Assembly (NCBI GenBank): GCA_051006995.1
Contig: JBPCSQ010000018.1
Location: forward strand, 1 to 64,000
Reading direction: 5' to 3'
DNA: 64,000 nucleotides
From: JAIQGF01 sp051006995
Lineage (GTDB): Bacteria; Acidobacteriota; Terriglobia; Terriglobales; Acidobacteriaceae
Shown here: positions 35,600-44,892 of the stretch, piece by piece
Numbering within the stretch: position 1 is the stretch's first letter
How the letters are laid out: the number at the start of each line of letters is the position of its first letter
The notes under the pieces: model-generated
Databases searched by the model: none
Told to the model about the DNA's origin: nothing
What the model saw: only the letters and a program-made list of their open reading frames with translations
Made by a program: the position numbers and the translations under genes

Positions 35600-37885
35600 A
35601 TGACGAAATCCCGTCTTCTTCCCCTTTTTCTTGCTGCAGTCTGCCTTTTGATGGTTGCGAGCGGCTGCACCCGCGATCCCAACGTGCGCAAGCAGAAGTA
35701 TCTGGCCAGCGGCAACAAGTACATGGACGAGGGAAAGTACCGCGAAGCTGTGATTCAGTATGCCAACGCCGTGAAAGTGGACCGCGGCTTTGCCGATGCG
35801 CACTATGGCCTCGCCAAGGCATACATGAAGCTGCAGACGTGGAATGGCGCCTACGCTGAATTGCTCCGTACAGTAGAACTCCAACCGGACAATCTGAAGG
35901 CGCAGCTTGATCTCGGGAACTTATTTCTCGCCGGCGGCAAGCCCAATGACGCCCGAGAGAAGGCGAACTTCGTGCTTTCCAAGGATAGCCGCAACGGCGA
36001 TGCCTATATTTTGCTGGGCAGCGTCGCTGGCTCGGAAAGAAAAACGAGCGAGGCTCTGGCGGATTTTGATAAGGCATTGGAGATATCACCGAATAAGGCC
36101 GAGTATCACCTCAACAAGGCCCTTCTTCTGCTGAGTGACAAGCAGACTGCGGCAGCCGAGGCGAGCGCTAAGAAAGCCACTGAACTCGATCCCAAGCTCG
36201 CCGTGGCGCACACATTTCTGGCCAATTTTTACTGGTCACAAGAACGATGGGACGACAGCGAGCGCGAGTTGAAGACCACCATCTCGGCCGTGCCGCAGGA
36301 CCTCGGCGCCCGCGTGCGGCTGGCAAGCTTTTATCTTGCCCGCCAGCAGAAAGACCGGGCTGAACAGGTAGTGACTCAGGCCAAGAAGGACTTGGCTGCC
36401 AACGATCCCAACGCGCATGCCTTGTTGGCGGAATTTTTCCTGGGGCAGGCCCAAACGGACCGAGCCTTGGCCGAATTTGCCTCCTCGACCAGCCAATTTC
36501 CTAAGGACCTCACGCTGAAGAAGCGCTACATCGAGGTTCTGCTGATGACCAATCACAACGAGGAGGCGACCAAGCTAGTTGACGAGATGCTCAAGAAAAA
36601 TCCCAAAGACATCGAAGGTCTGATGTTTCGCGCCAGCCTCCAGATGAGCGGGGGCAAGGTCGCAGATGCGATCCAAGGGTTGGAAACCGCGGTCAAGACC
36701 GACGCCCAGAATGCATTCGCTCACTATATGCTCGGCGCAGCGCTGCTCAGCAAGGGGGACCGCATGCGCGCCGCCAATGAATTGCGTGAGGCCGTGCGTC
36801 TGCGCCCCAACCTCCTGCAGGCCCAGCGTGTTCTTGCCGACGTGGCCGCTCAGTCGCGCAATATGGATGAGCTCGAAAGCATTGCCGCCACGATGATTCA
36901 GAACGCGCCCGGCTGGCCGGAGGGCTATATCCGCCGCGCCGAGGTCGAATACTCGCGCAAGCAACTGGATAAGGCGGAAGCGGACCTGAAGAAGGCAATG
37001 GAAGTAGCGCCCCAGAACCCCGCCGGCACTATCCGTATGGCGGAGTTCCGCATGAGTCAGAAGCGCTACCCGGATGCGGAGAAACTGTTGGAGCAGGTTT
37101 TGCAGCAGAACCCCGCCTCAGTGCAGGCTCTGGGCGATTTGGTTGCTATTTATATGGACCAGAAGCAGCCCGACAAAGCCCTGGCGCGAATCAAGGCGCA
37201 GCTCGAGAAAGTTCCGAATTCCACCGCGTATTACCAGTTGCTCGGAACCGTGCAGGCACAGCAGAAGGACTTGCCGACCGCCGAAGTTTCCTTGCGCAAG
37301 GCAGCCGATCTGGACAAGAAGAACGTCACCGCTCTTATGCTGCTCGGGCAAGTCCAAACCATGCAGGGTTCGCCCGACAAAGCCATCGCCACGTATCAGG
37401 AATTCTTGCAAAAGGATCCCAACGACGTGCGGGGATATCTCTTGCTCGCCTCGTTGATGGAGTTAAAACAGAACTGGCAACAGGCTGAGGATTTGCTCCA
37501 AAAAGTGCTTGCGATGCAGCCGGAGAATGGGCTGGCAGCCAACAACCTTGCCTACCTCATGCTGCAACATGGCGGCAATCCGGATGTCGCATTGACACTG
37601 GCGCAGACCGCACGCCGCGTCCTTCCGGAGTCGCCCAATGTCGCCGACACCCTGGCGATGGCTTATTACCAGAAAGGGATCTACAGTTCTGCTGCTGATC
37701 TTCTCGAGGATGCCATCAAGAAGCAGCCTGCCAGCGCTTCCATGCACTACCACCTCGGGATGGTGTACAGCAAGGTAGAGAAGCCGGCGCTCGCCCGCGA
37801 GCACCTCGACAAGGCGCTGAAACTCAATCTCAAAGCGCCGGACTCGGATCAAGCGCGGAAGATGCTGCAGTCGATTAAGGGTTAA
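35600..37885 (+). CDS. PEP-CTERM-system TPR-repeat lipoprotein (PrsT-like)
   Basis: 761 aa from ATG 35600 (AAGG upstream). Signal peptide with a lipobox-like VASGC, lipidated Cys23. The rest is about 18-20 tetratricopeptide repeats (for example ADAHYGLAKAYMKLQTW, AFAHYMLGAALLSKGD, NVADTLAMAYYQKGIY). The length and layout match the PEP-CTERM TPR lipoprotein family found beside exosortase polysaccharide loci; its precise task in export or sorting is not known. The track's earlier ATG at 35558 lacks a ribosome-binding site and would extend upstream of the signal peptide. Confidence 0.88.
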   Translation: MTKSRLLPLFLAAVCLLMVASGCTRDPNVRKQKYLASGNKYMDEGKYREAVIQYANAVKVDRGFADAHYGLAKAYMKLQTWNGAYAELLRTVELQPDNLKAQLDLGNLFLAGGKPNDAREKANFVLSKDSRNGDAYILLGSVAGSERKTSEALADFDKALEISPNKAEYHLNKALLLLSDKQTAAAEASAKKATELDPKLAVAHTFLANFYWSQERWDDSERELKTTISAVPQDLGARVRLASFYLARQQKDRAEQVVTQAKKDLAANDPNAHALLAEFFLGQAQTDRALAEFASSTSQFPKDLTLKKRYIEVLLMTNHNEEATKLVDEMLKKNPKDIEGLMFRASLQMSGGKVADAIQGLETAVKTDAQNAFAHYMLGAALLSKGDRMRAANELREAVRLRPNLLQAQRVLADVAAQSRNMDELESIAATMIQNAPGWPEGYIRRAEVEYSRKQLDKAEADLKKAMEVAPQNPAGTIRMAEFRMSQKRYPDAEKLLEQVLQQNPASVQALGDLVAIYMDQKQPDKALARIKAQLEKVPNSTAYYQLLGTVQAQQKDLPTAEVSLRKAADLDKKNVTALMLLGQVQTMQGSPDKAIATYQEFLQKDPNDVRGYLLLASLMELKQNWQQAEDLLQKVLAMQPENGLAANNLAYLMLQHGGNPDVALTLAQTARRVLPESPNVADTLAMAYYQKGIYSSAADLLEDAIKKQPASASMHYHLGMVYSKVEKPALAREHLDKALKLNLKAPDSDQARKMLQSIKG

Positions 37886-37980
37886 CTGGTCGGCGGTTTA
37901 AGCCTTGTGAGGCGGCTCTTCGACTCCAAGGTGCAACAACGACCTTCCACCTCAGCTGTCGGCCTCGGCCTCGGAATCAA

Positions 37981-38631
37981 CTAAATCTCGTCGCGATATT
38001 GCTCCAGGGCCACTCGCACCAACTGGCTGCGCGTGCGCACTCCCGTCTTATTGAACAGTTGTTGCATGGTAGCCTTGGCCGCGCTCTCCGAGATATCGAG
38101 AAGCGATGCAATTTCCTTGTTCTGGCGGCCTTGAAGAACGAGCCGAAGTACCTGCTTCTCGCGCGCCGTAAACTGCTGCCGAGCCGCGTTGTCCGCCGTT
38201 GCCTCTTGGGTAAACACCAGTCGCATGTGATGCTGGTCGAGCCAAGTCCAACCTTCCATTACCTGGGCAATACTTTGCGACAGCAATGCAGGGGAATTGT
38301 GCTTGAGGAAAATACCCGCGACGCCCATGGACAGGAGTTCCCGCACGCGCGCTTCATCGACCCCTCCGGTAATTACAAGTACGCGCCCTTTGAATCGGGT
38401 GGACTGCAGTCGCCGCAGCAACTCGGTGCCTTCGATCGGCCCAAGATCGATGTCCAGCAGAAGAAGGTCGATCGGATGTTCCGACAACACCGCTAGCGCT
38501 TCGTCAATGGTCCCGCAATGCGCCACCAGTTGAAAGGAAGGCTCCGCCGCCAACAGACGAGCAACACCTTCGCGAAACAGCTCGTGGTCGTCCACCAGCA
38601 AGATTCGTACAGGCTTGGCTGCCGTATTCAT
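37981..38631 (-). CDS. NarL/FixJ-family response regulator
   Basis: 216 aa. Receiver domain: acidic pair DDH at 14-16, phospho-acceptor Asp60 in LLLLDIDLGP, ITGG Thr and FLKH Lys. C-terminal LuxR-type HTH: FTAREKQVLRLVLQGRQNKEIASLLDISESAAKATMQQLF. Its ATG overlaps the histidine kinase stop (ATGA, 38628-38631), so the pair is one operon and surely cognate. Target genes unknown. Confidence 0.93.
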   Translation of the reverse strand: MNTAAKPVRILLVDDHELFREGVARLLAAEPSFQLVAHCGTIDEALAVLSEHPIDLLLLDIDLGPIEGTELLRRLQSTRFKGRVLVITGGVDEARVRELLSMGVAGIFLKHNSPALLSQSIAQVMEGWTWLDQHHMRLVFTQEATADNAARQQFTAREKQVLRLVLQGRQNKEIASLLDISESAAKATMQQLFNKTGVRTRSQLVRVALEQYRDEI

Positions 38632-40037
38632 TCGACCTCGGCCATCGCCCCTGCCGGAGCGGGGACAAGCTCGACAACAAATCTGCACCCGGTGGGCGTC
38701 GGCTGGAACCGGAGCTCGCCGGCAAACGAACGGACGATCGCGCGCGAAACGTACAGCCCAAGGCCGGTGGCGTCGGCAGCACGTTGGAATGGGCGGAATA
38801 GCAAGTCAGGCTGTTGAATCCCTGGACCTGTATCCTGAAATTCAACCGTGACAGCGCCATCTACGGAGGATGCGATAATTTTCAGCTTCTTCTCTGGGCT
38901 GTCGCGAAGCGCGCGAAAGCTGTTGTTGGCCAGGTTTAGCAACACCTGCAGCAGCCTCTGCCGGTGTCCACGCACGCGAGGCAGCGAAGCAGGCACAGTG
39001 TATTGAACTTCGCATTGCGCATCTCTCGCGGCTGGATCGGCGATAATGCGAAAATCCTCCAGTACGGACCACAGGTCAACGCCCTCCGCCGGCTCGGTTG
39101 ACATCAGCAAGCTCGACGAGGCAACCGCACGCAAGCCTTCTACCAGGTTCCCGAGTGCTCTGAAATCTGCGTTGCCAACCAAGCTGGGGATTCGGCCTAG
39201 ATTGGCATGCACCACGGCAATGGCGCCGACGAAATTACGTATCTCGTGGGAGACTGCCCCCACCATAATCCGCGACCCTGCCAACAGCTGGCGCAGTCCT
39301 GTCTCCTCGCGATCGCGCAACTCCTCCGACGAGTCCAGAACAATCGCAGCCATGCCGGGCCCTTCTCCAGCGCTGAACGTAGACAGCCACACGTGCGCCA
39401 GAAATGTCTCGCCGTTCGCCCGCTGTCCACGACATTCGAACGCCGTTCGATACACCAGCCGCGGCTGACTCTCCTGGACACGCTCCAGAAGCGGCAAGAA
39501 TGAAGCAACGGGCTGGCCGGTCAGCCCTCCCGGCGCCACCCCAAAAATCTGGCGGGCCGCTTCATTGGACATCGCGATTTTGCCTTCTCTCGATACCGTG
39601 ATGATTCCGGCCGGGCTGGAATGGATGAGAGTCTCCAGTTGTTCCTCAGCCTGGCGGCGAAGGCTGACTTCGTGCTCCAACTCGGCTAGGTGCTGCAGCG
39701 CAGCCCGGCGGTAGAGTACGGTCTGACGCACATAGAAACCGGTTACAGCATAGGCCAGAAACGTGAATACCAGCCGTGGCACCCTTTCTGGACCGGGGAG
39801 AAAACCCCCAAACATTTCACGCAGTATGGAGCACACCATCGCCAGCAGCAGAATTTCCCACGGCGGCAGGAACCCGCCAGCCAGCAGGATGGGAATGATG
39901 TAAAGAAAACCAAGGCCTATGCTACCGGGAATGCGGTAATCGATGAACGCAATGGTGGCAACTATGACCGCGGCAAGAATCAGATACCGGTTTCGATTGC
40001 CTTCGGAATACCACGGTATATCGCGGTTGAACCACAT
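38628..40037 (-). CDS. Membrane-bound PAS histidine kinase
   Basis: 469 aa. Three to four N-terminal membrane helices (about 18-107) are followed by a coiled segment and a PAS domain (about 135-240). The phosphoacceptor site is GAVSHEIRNF with His264, followed by the HATPase domain: N box LLNLANNSFRAL, DTGPGI, and ATGLGLYVSRAIV. The cognate regulator is translationally coupled downstream. Convergent with the TPR lipoprotein gene, so a role near the PEP-CTERM system is suggested by position only. Confidence 0.92.
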   Translation of the reverse strand: MWFNRDIPWYSEGNRNRYLILAAVIVATIAFIDYRIPGSIGLGFLYIIPILLAGGFLPPWEILLLAMVCSILREMFGGFLPGPERVPRLVFTFLAYAVTGFYVRQTVLYRRAALQHLAELEHEVSLRRQAEEQLETLIHSSPAGIITVSREGKIAMSNEAARQIFGVAPGGLTGQPVASFLPLLERVQESQPRLVYRTAFECRGQRANGETFLAHVWLSTFSAGEGPGMAAIVLDSSEELRDREETGLRQLLAGSRIMVGAVSHEIRNFVGAIAVVHANLGRIPSLVGNADFRALGNLVEGLRAVASSSLLMSTEPAEGVDLWSVLEDFRIIADPAARDAQCEVQYTVPASLPRVRGHRQRLLQVLLNLANNSFRALRDSPEKKLKIIASSVDGAVTVEFQDTGPGIQQPDLLFRPFQRAADATGLGLYVSRAIVRSFAGELRFQPTPTGCRFVVELVPAPAGAMAEVE

Positions 40038-40196
40038 AGTCTTGAAATTCTTAAGAGTTCTTCCTAATACTCTACGGCAGACCCGCTATTCAGGAAAGGG
40101 CTGGGCGCTCGCCCCTAACCTCCTAAATAGAAAAGAGTTTCTATAGCTGTCGGCCACCCCGCACTATCCAAAGATGGGTAGGAACAGCCCGTAAGA

Positions 40197-40212
40197 TGGA
40201 TTGTCGCTTGCC
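40197..40212 (+). promoter_or_regulatory. Candidate sigma-54 promoter of StrF-like paralogue 2
   Basis: TGGATTGTCGCTTGCC: TGG, G at position 7 and TTGC at exact -24/-12 spacing. Expected start near 40223, about 98 nt above ATG 40321, similar to the candidate before paralogue 1. The 283-nt gap upstream of the gene holds nothing else I can identify. Confidence 0.5.
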
Positions 40213-40320
40213 CTGCGACTTCGTATGCTGCGAGGCAGACTCTTTCGTTGTCCGGGCGTTTGGCGATTTGGAACTGCTCGATCAGGCGGCGAGATCGCCC
40301 TGGAGAGACCCTTGCAGAAA

Positions 40321-41196
40321 ATGTCTCCGATAAGTTTCATCGTGCATGTGGGCAACGACCCCGTGTATGAACAAGAGTTCGAAAAATACTTTCTGTCTTC
40401 GCCACTGTTTGCCCAGGGACATGGGTTCGACATCGTTGTCCAGCGTGGCTTTCAATCCGCCGCCCTGGCTTATGCTGATGGGATCGAAAAGACTGCCAAC
40501 GACCTCGTGGTTTTCGCGCATTTGGACACGATGTACCCAGTGATGTGGGCTGACCGTTTCATGCGGAAGCTCGCGGAACTGGAAGCCGCTGGCGAGCCCG
40601 TTGGGGTGGTCGGCTGCATTGGCATAACTTCCGACGGCCGACCCGCCGGACACGTGTATCGCCACGATCGCGAATTCTTCCCGGTCACGTCGCTGCCGGC
40701 AGAAGTGGAAACACTGGATGGGTTAATACTGGCCATCCGCAAGTCGTCCGGGTTGCGATTCGATACAGCCGTTCCACATTTTTTTGTTCATGCCATTGAT
40801 CTTTGTTTGCAGGCTTCTGCCATGGGCCTTAAGAATTTCGCATTGGATGCCCCTTGCTTTCACCAGGCCAAGATGCGGCAGGGCGCGATCACCAGAGAAG
40901 AGTTCGAAGGTCTTGGTTACTTGGCAAAGAAATGGAAACACTCTTTGCCCGTGCAGGAGCTTTCGGGAACGGTGCGTGGCAAGCGCTTCTATTCGATCTA
41001 CTGGCTCGGGCAGCGGCTGCGCCGGGTTCTCTTAGGGCATCCCAAGCCCTGGTGGGGAGACCTCCCTCGCATTAATCCGGAGAAGATTCTGTTCGATGGG
41101 CTCGCCGCCGCAGGACACATGAGTGGCAATCTGCCAGACAAGGATGCGAACATCCAGCGCGCACACAGCCGGTTATCGCCCGCATTCGAACGTTAA
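40321..41196 (+). CDS. StrF-like glycosyltransferase-fold protein (paralogue 2)
   Basis: 291 aa from ATG 40321. This start matches the paralogue at 14075-14947 in length and N-terminus (MSPISFIVHVGNDPVYEQEFEKYF); an upstream TTG frame to 40201 adds 40 residues without similarity. Shared blocks are VVQRGFQSAALAYADGIE, VVFAHLDTMYPVMWADRFM, VGCIGITSDGRPAGHVYRHDREFFP, HFFVHAIDLCLQAS and LPVQELSGTVRGK. Likely glycosyl transfer in the same polysaccharide system although it lies 5 kb outside the main operon and on the other strand. Confidence 0.75.
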   Translation: MSPISFIVHVGNDPVYEQEFEKYFLSSPLFAQGHGFDIVVQRGFQSAALAYADGIEKTANDLVVFAHLDTMYPVMWADRFMRKLAELEAAGEPVGVVGCIGITSDGRPAGHVYRHDREFFPVTSLPAEVETLDGLILAIRKSSGLRFDTAVPHFFVHAIDLCLQASAMGLKNFALDAPCFHQAKMRQGAITREEFEGLGYLAKKWKHSLPVQELSGTVRGKRFYSIYWLGQRLRRVLLGHPKPWWGDLPRINPEKILFDGLAAAGHMSGNLPDKDANIQRAHSRLSPAFER

Positions 41197-41231
41197 TGTC
41201 CCGCTAAATCACAGCATCCCGCGTTCGCCAA

Positions 41232-41268
41232 AAGGTAAAACGGCAGCACCGCTTTCGCGATGCTGCCG
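41232..41268 (-). terminator. Intrinsic terminator of the PEP-CTERM gene
   Basis: Stem cggcagca / tgctgccg (41241-41248 with 41261-41268) plus an inner CGC/GCG pairing. In minus-strand reading it is followed by TTTTACCTTTT. Position between convergent genes suggests it also stops the StrF-like transcript. Confidence 0.7.
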
Positions 41269-41302
41269 GAAAACTGCACGTTGCTAAGCTGGCGTGATTG
41301 CC

Positions 41303-41995
41303 TTAACCGTTCTTGCGCCGACGCAGCCCGAGCAGGCCGAGGAAGCCCGCGCCCAGGAGAGTCAAGCTTGCCGGTTCCGGCACGTTAAGGTGAAAGTCAC
41401 CTGTGGTCACATTGCCGCTGGTCAGGTGCAGGATAGCTGCCTGATCCAACGAGTACGGACCTGAGCTGAATATCACACTTTGCTTGGACGAAAACGGGTT
41501 GCCGGTCAGTGTGTGGTCCCACAGAGTAGAGGTGACGGGGCACCCTGAGGCACTGCAAGCACTGTTGCTGGTGTCAATACCAGCGGCCCATCTCACGCTA
41601 TTGCCTGTTCCACCCTGCGTGCCGCCAATGGTGCCGATAGCGTTGATGTTGACGCCCGCTCCATAGCCTTGTCCGGACAGCCAAATATAGAGCGTGTCGG
41701 TGACTCCGCTGATGTTTGTGGCCACGAAACTGAGGTCCTGGTTGCCGGTTGCCAGCGGCGGCGCAACCTGCCCGGTGTCCACGTTAACGATGAAGTTGCC
41801 TAAACTACCGGAAAAGGTGACGCAACCCGAGACGGCGCAGGAATCACCGGCGGCGCCATCGGTGATCACGATGCTGTTACCGGTGCCTGCGTCATAAAGC
41901 ACGAGCGTTGGGGCGATGTTGGTTGCACCTGCCCCGACGGACATTCCCACAACCATGGCCGCCAGCGCAAGCAATACAAGCAGTTTTGTCTTCAT
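41303..41995 (-). CDS. PEP-CTERM sorting-domain protein
   Basis: 230 aa with signal peptide (KLLVLLALAAMVVGMSVGAGA). The C-terminus is a textbook PEP-CTERM signal: VPEPASLTLLGAGFLGLLGL followed by RRRKNG. The mature part has four internal Cys (DSCAVSGC; SACSASGC) and is rich in Gly/Ser/Thr. An exosortase should cleave at the PEP motif and attach the protein to the surface or matrix, but no exosortase is in the window. A -24/-12 element lies 50 nt upstream. Confidence 0.92.
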   Translation of the reverse strand: MKTKLLVLLALAAMVVGMSVGAGATNIAPTLVLYDAGTGNSIVITDGAAGDSCAVSGCVTFSGSLGNFIVNVDTGQVAPPLATGNQDLSFVATNISGVTDTLYIWLSGQGYGAGVNINAIGTIGGTQGGTGNSVRWAAGIDTSNSACSASGCPVTSTLWDHTLTGNPFSSKQSVIFSSGPYSLDQAAILHLTSGNVTTGDFHLNVPEPASLTLLGAGFLGLLGLRRRKNG

Positions 41996-42043
41996 TAAAA
42001 TCCTCTCATCCTGGTTTGAGGGGAGGCTTACGATGGTTAGTTA

Positions 42044-42059
42044 AGCACGCAGTACACCA
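42044..42059 (-). promoter_or_regulatory. Candidate sigma-54 promoter of the PEP-CTERM gene
   Basis: On the minus strand this reads TGGTGTACTGCGTGCT: TGG and TGCT at -24/-12 spacing; the base before TGC is G. Expected start near 42033, about 38 nt above the ATG. Farther upstream GTTTGC (42111) and GCAAAC (42133) form an inverted repeat that could be an activator site. Confidence 0.45.
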
Positions 42060-42241
42060 AAGTGGTTGCAGGTGAATTTACGTATTTCCAATAACATAGC
42101 TGCTGCATCGGTTTGCACCACCCGCAAGAGGCGCAAACTCCTGCACATGCTGGAAGGACATTCCCCTTTCCGGGAAGTACTCTTGATAAGCCATCCTTTA
42201 TCAATTGGTTAGTGCATCGAAAGGAACCGCTGGCAGGATCT

Positions 42242-43165
42242 CTACAGCTTCGGCTGCTCGGTAGTCTCTGTGCCCTGCAGGACTTCCAGGAGACGCTTCA
42301 GCACGGCGCGCGATTGCGTGCCGTTGGTTGGCGCCGAGGGCTCGGCAATGATATCGAGGCGGAAGTCCTCCGCCACCTCATCCACCATTTCGACGGTAAC
42401 GGCGGACGCCTGGCGCGCATAAGCCGAGATCATCGCATTCTCGCAAAGCGTGTTGATCAACCGCGGTATGCCCTTGGAATAACGATAAATCGCGGAGATT
42501 GCCGGGGCCGGGAAAATGGTTTGAGCATTCGCGGTGGCGCCCGCCAATTGCAGTCTTCGAACGATATATTCTTCTGCCTGCTTCTCGTCCAGCGGATCCA
42601 GCCGGCTGCGGAAGGCGATGCGCTGCTTCAATTGGCGCAGGTTATGCGTGTCCAGCTTGTATTCCAGCTCGGGCTGGCCAATGAGCACGATCTGCAGCAG
42701 CTTCTCCTGCGCCGTCTCCAGGTTGGTCAGCAACCGGATTTCCTCCAGGACTTCCCACTCGAGGTCCTGCGCTTCATCAACAATCAGGACCGTGGTCTGC
42801 CCCAGGCGATGGCGGGCAATCAGGAAATCGTTCAATTGAAGCAAGACGTCGCTTTTACTCGCGGCGACCGGGGAAATGCTCAGGTCGCCAGCGATATAGC
42901 GCAGGAACTCCAGGTCGGTCAGGCGGGTGTTAAACACGTACGCAAACGCGATCTGGTTCTTGGATAAGATGTCAATCAGGCAGCGCACCAGCAGGGTTTT
43001 TCCCGTGCCCACTTCGCCCGTCACCACGACAAAGCCTTTGCGCTTCCGCACACCGTAATAAATGTTGGCCAGGGCTTCGTTGTGCCGGGCAGATGGGTAG
43101 AAGAAATACGGGTCCGGGCTCAGCTCGAACGGGTTTTTCCTCAGCCCGAAGTGCGCTTTGTACAT
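42242..43165 (-). CDS. XrtA-associated ExeA-like AAA ATPase
   Basis: 307 aa beginning MYKAHFGLRKNPFELSPDP, the standard opening of PEP-CTERM/ExeA ATPases. Walker A is GEVGTGKTLL (residues 49-58), Walker B VLIVDEAQDL, with sensor NLRQLKQRIAFRSRL and YSKGIPRLINTLCENA. Proteins of this type accompany exosortase A polysaccharide operons; here it stands alone, about 7 kb from the export genes. The gene is convergent with nothing; its 3' end meets the PEP-CTERM promoter region. Confidence 0.92.
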   Translation of the reverse strand: MYKAHFGLRKNPFELSPDPYFFYPSARHNEALANIYYGVRKRKGFVVVTGEVGTGKTLLVRCLIDILSKNQIAFAYVFNTRLTDLEFLRYIAGDLSISPVAASKSDVLLQLNDFLIARHRLGQTTVLIVDEAQDLEWEVLEEIRLLTNLETAQEKLLQIVLIGQPELEYKLDTHNLRQLKQRIAFRSRLDPLDEKQAEEYIVRRLQLAGATANAQTIFPAPAISAIYRYSKGIPRLINTLCENAMISAYARQASAVTVEMVDEVAEDFRLDIIAEPSAPTNGTQSRAVLKRLLEVLQGTETTEQPKL

Positions 43166-43406
43166 CGCTGGCTCCGCGCGCCGCGCCGTCCCAGCGGCTT
43201 CGCGCGCTCTGATCTATGCAGGATGATCCCGATTTCAGTATATCGCAGTTCATCTAGGCCGCCCCGTTACGGAAGTGGGACTGAAGCTGCCGGCAGCATT
43301 ACTTGAGTAATCCGGATTCTCTCTCCCCGTGCGCCCAGAACTTTCGGTATGATGATGGATAGAACTGCCACCATCCTGCCCGCAAGGGTATGTGGAAACA
43401 GGGCCC

Positions 43407-44003
43407 ATGGCTTACACCCACGTTCGTCTGCGTAATTTTCTCGCCCTGGTGCGAATCGGCACCGGCCTGATTTTTGCCAATCTCGGCTGGACCAAGATCT
43501 ATTCAGTGGACTACGCCCACACCGATTTCCCGCAATTCATGTGGGCCGCGATTCACGGCGGCGCGCCGGCGTTTTATGCCCACTTCCTGGAAGTCGTGGT
43601 CTGGCCGAACACCACCAAGTACGCGATCTCATTTGGCTTTCTCGAGCTTTTCATCGGCGTTTCACTCGTTCTCGGGTTATTGATCCGGCCCATCTGCATC
43701 GCCGGGATGGGATACATGGTCCACCTGATGCTGTGCACGTGGCACCTCACGAGTATGGGCGAAAGCGTCTTCACTTTCCCCAATGAGGGTCTGCGCTACG
43801 CCTGTCCGTTCTTCGTCTTCCTAATACTCGGCATCGGTCATGCCGGCGAAAATTGGGGGCTGGGCACGCTCTATCATCGTCGCCGAAACAAGCAGTGGGA
43901 AAAGACCTGGCAGATCAAGATGGTGAGCGGGCTGCCGCCGCTGAAACGCAGCACTCCAGCAGGCGAGAGCCCGCCAGTAGAACGGAAGGGATCTGCAGAT
44001 TAG
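43407..44003 (+). CDS. DoxX family membrane protein
   Basis: 198 aa. Four predicted helices: LALVRIGTGLIFANLGWTKI, YAISFGFLELFIGVSLVLGLLI, a third around MGYMVHLML and CPFFVFLILGIGHAG. The first helix signature and GHAGENWGLG resemble DoxX/TQO small-subunit proteins, whose roles range from quinone-linked oxidation to redox stress. GTG at 43392 with an AAGGG stretch is an alternative start. Followed by a strong terminator. Confidence 0.85.
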   Translation: MAYTHVRLRNFLALVRIGTGLIFANLGWTKIYSVDYAHTDFPQFMWAAIHGGAPAFYAHFLEVVVWPNTTKYAISFGFLELFIGVSLVLGLLIRPICIAGMGYMVHLMLCTWHLTSMGESVFTFPNEGLRYACPFFVFLILGIGHAGENWGLGTLYHRRRNKQWEKTWQIKMVSGLPPLKRSTPAGESPPVERKGSAD

Positions 44004-44019
44004 TCCGCTTGCAACAGAG

Positions 44020-44043
44020 AAGCCCGGGCAAGCGCCCGGGCTT
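44020..44043. terminator. Intrinsic terminator between DoxX and DUF892 genes
   Basis: 10-bp perfect stem aagcccgggc / gcccgggctt with loop aagc, then TTTCTT on the plus strand. The adjoining minus-strand DUF892 gene ends 20 nt to the right, so it can serve both. Confidence 0.82.
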
Positions 44044-44062
44044 TCTTGCTGTACGGCCATGA

Positions 44063-44611
44063 TCAAGCGGCACGCCGGCGTGACGACCGCGCGCGACCTC
44101 TTTTCGCGCCCTCTTCTTGCTCCTCGCCCATGCCCATCCGCTCGGGCTTGAGTTTTTTGCCGAACGCTTCCATCTTCTTAAGCGTCTGCTGCTCTTCCTT
44201 GAGGTTCTGATTCAGGAGCTGCACCGCCTTGCGGTGGCCCATGTCGCGGGCGAGGTGGATCAGCGACTCATACGCGCTGATCTCGTAGCGCTCCACCTTG
44301 GTGGCCGCGCCGACATTAAAGATGTCGAGAATATCCTCCGAAGGGTCTTCCTCCTTGAACTTCTCGTGCTCCTCGATCAAGCCGCGGATGCCGGCGCATT
44401 CCTCCTTATCGGCGCTTTCGCCGATGTTCTGGAACACCTGTTCCAGCCGTTGCACTTGCTTTTCGGTCTGCGCCTGGTGCGATTGAAAGGCCTTCCGCAG
44501 CTCCGGCCGGCTGCACTCCTCTGCCTGTTTTCCGAGCGCCTCGACCAACTGCTGCTCGGCGTCCAGCATGTCTTTGAGCTCATGGATAAAGAATTCGTGA
44601 GCAGTCTGCAT
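44063..44611 (-). CDS. DUF892 (YciE/YciF-like) ferritin-like protein
   Basis: 182 aa with start preceded by GGAGGAAGCG. Helical ferritin-like pattern: FFIHELKDMLDAEQQLVEAL, then EECSRPELRKAFQSHQAQTE and KVERYEISAYESLIHLA, with Glu/His in the diiron positions of the family. The C-terminal 20 residues are Arg/Lys/Glu-rich (KRGRARSSRRRAA), possibly nucleic-acid binding. Stress-related in other bacteria; exact role not known. Confidence 0.9.
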   Translation of the reverse strand: MQTAHEFFIHELKDMLDAEQQLVEALGKQAEECSRPELRKAFQSHQAQTEKQVQRLEQVFQNIGESADKEECAGIRGLIEEHEKFKEEDPSEDILDIFNVGAATKVERYEISAYESLIHLARDMGHRKAVQLLNQNLKEEQQTLKKMEAFGKKLKPERMGMGEEQEEGAKRGRARSSRRRAA

Positions 44612-44892
44612 CGCTTCCTCCGAACATTTGGATGCGCGGAGAAATCGCTCGAGAGCTGATTGACCGCAAGAATCGAGTACTGGTGCTGGCGCGCTCTGCA
44701 GCGGAGTTTAAGTGGGCAGCGCCGCCACGAAACAGCGTTGGCCTTGAATCCGGGAAATTTTAAGCAGAGAGCGTTGAATCAACTAGAGGCTGCAAGGAAT
44801 CAAGGGCTTTTCCGTTAATGCCTTCCTGCAACCCGTGCACGACAGTGGCGGGGAACAGCCATGCTGGGATCATCCCGGGGCAAGTTCAGCGC

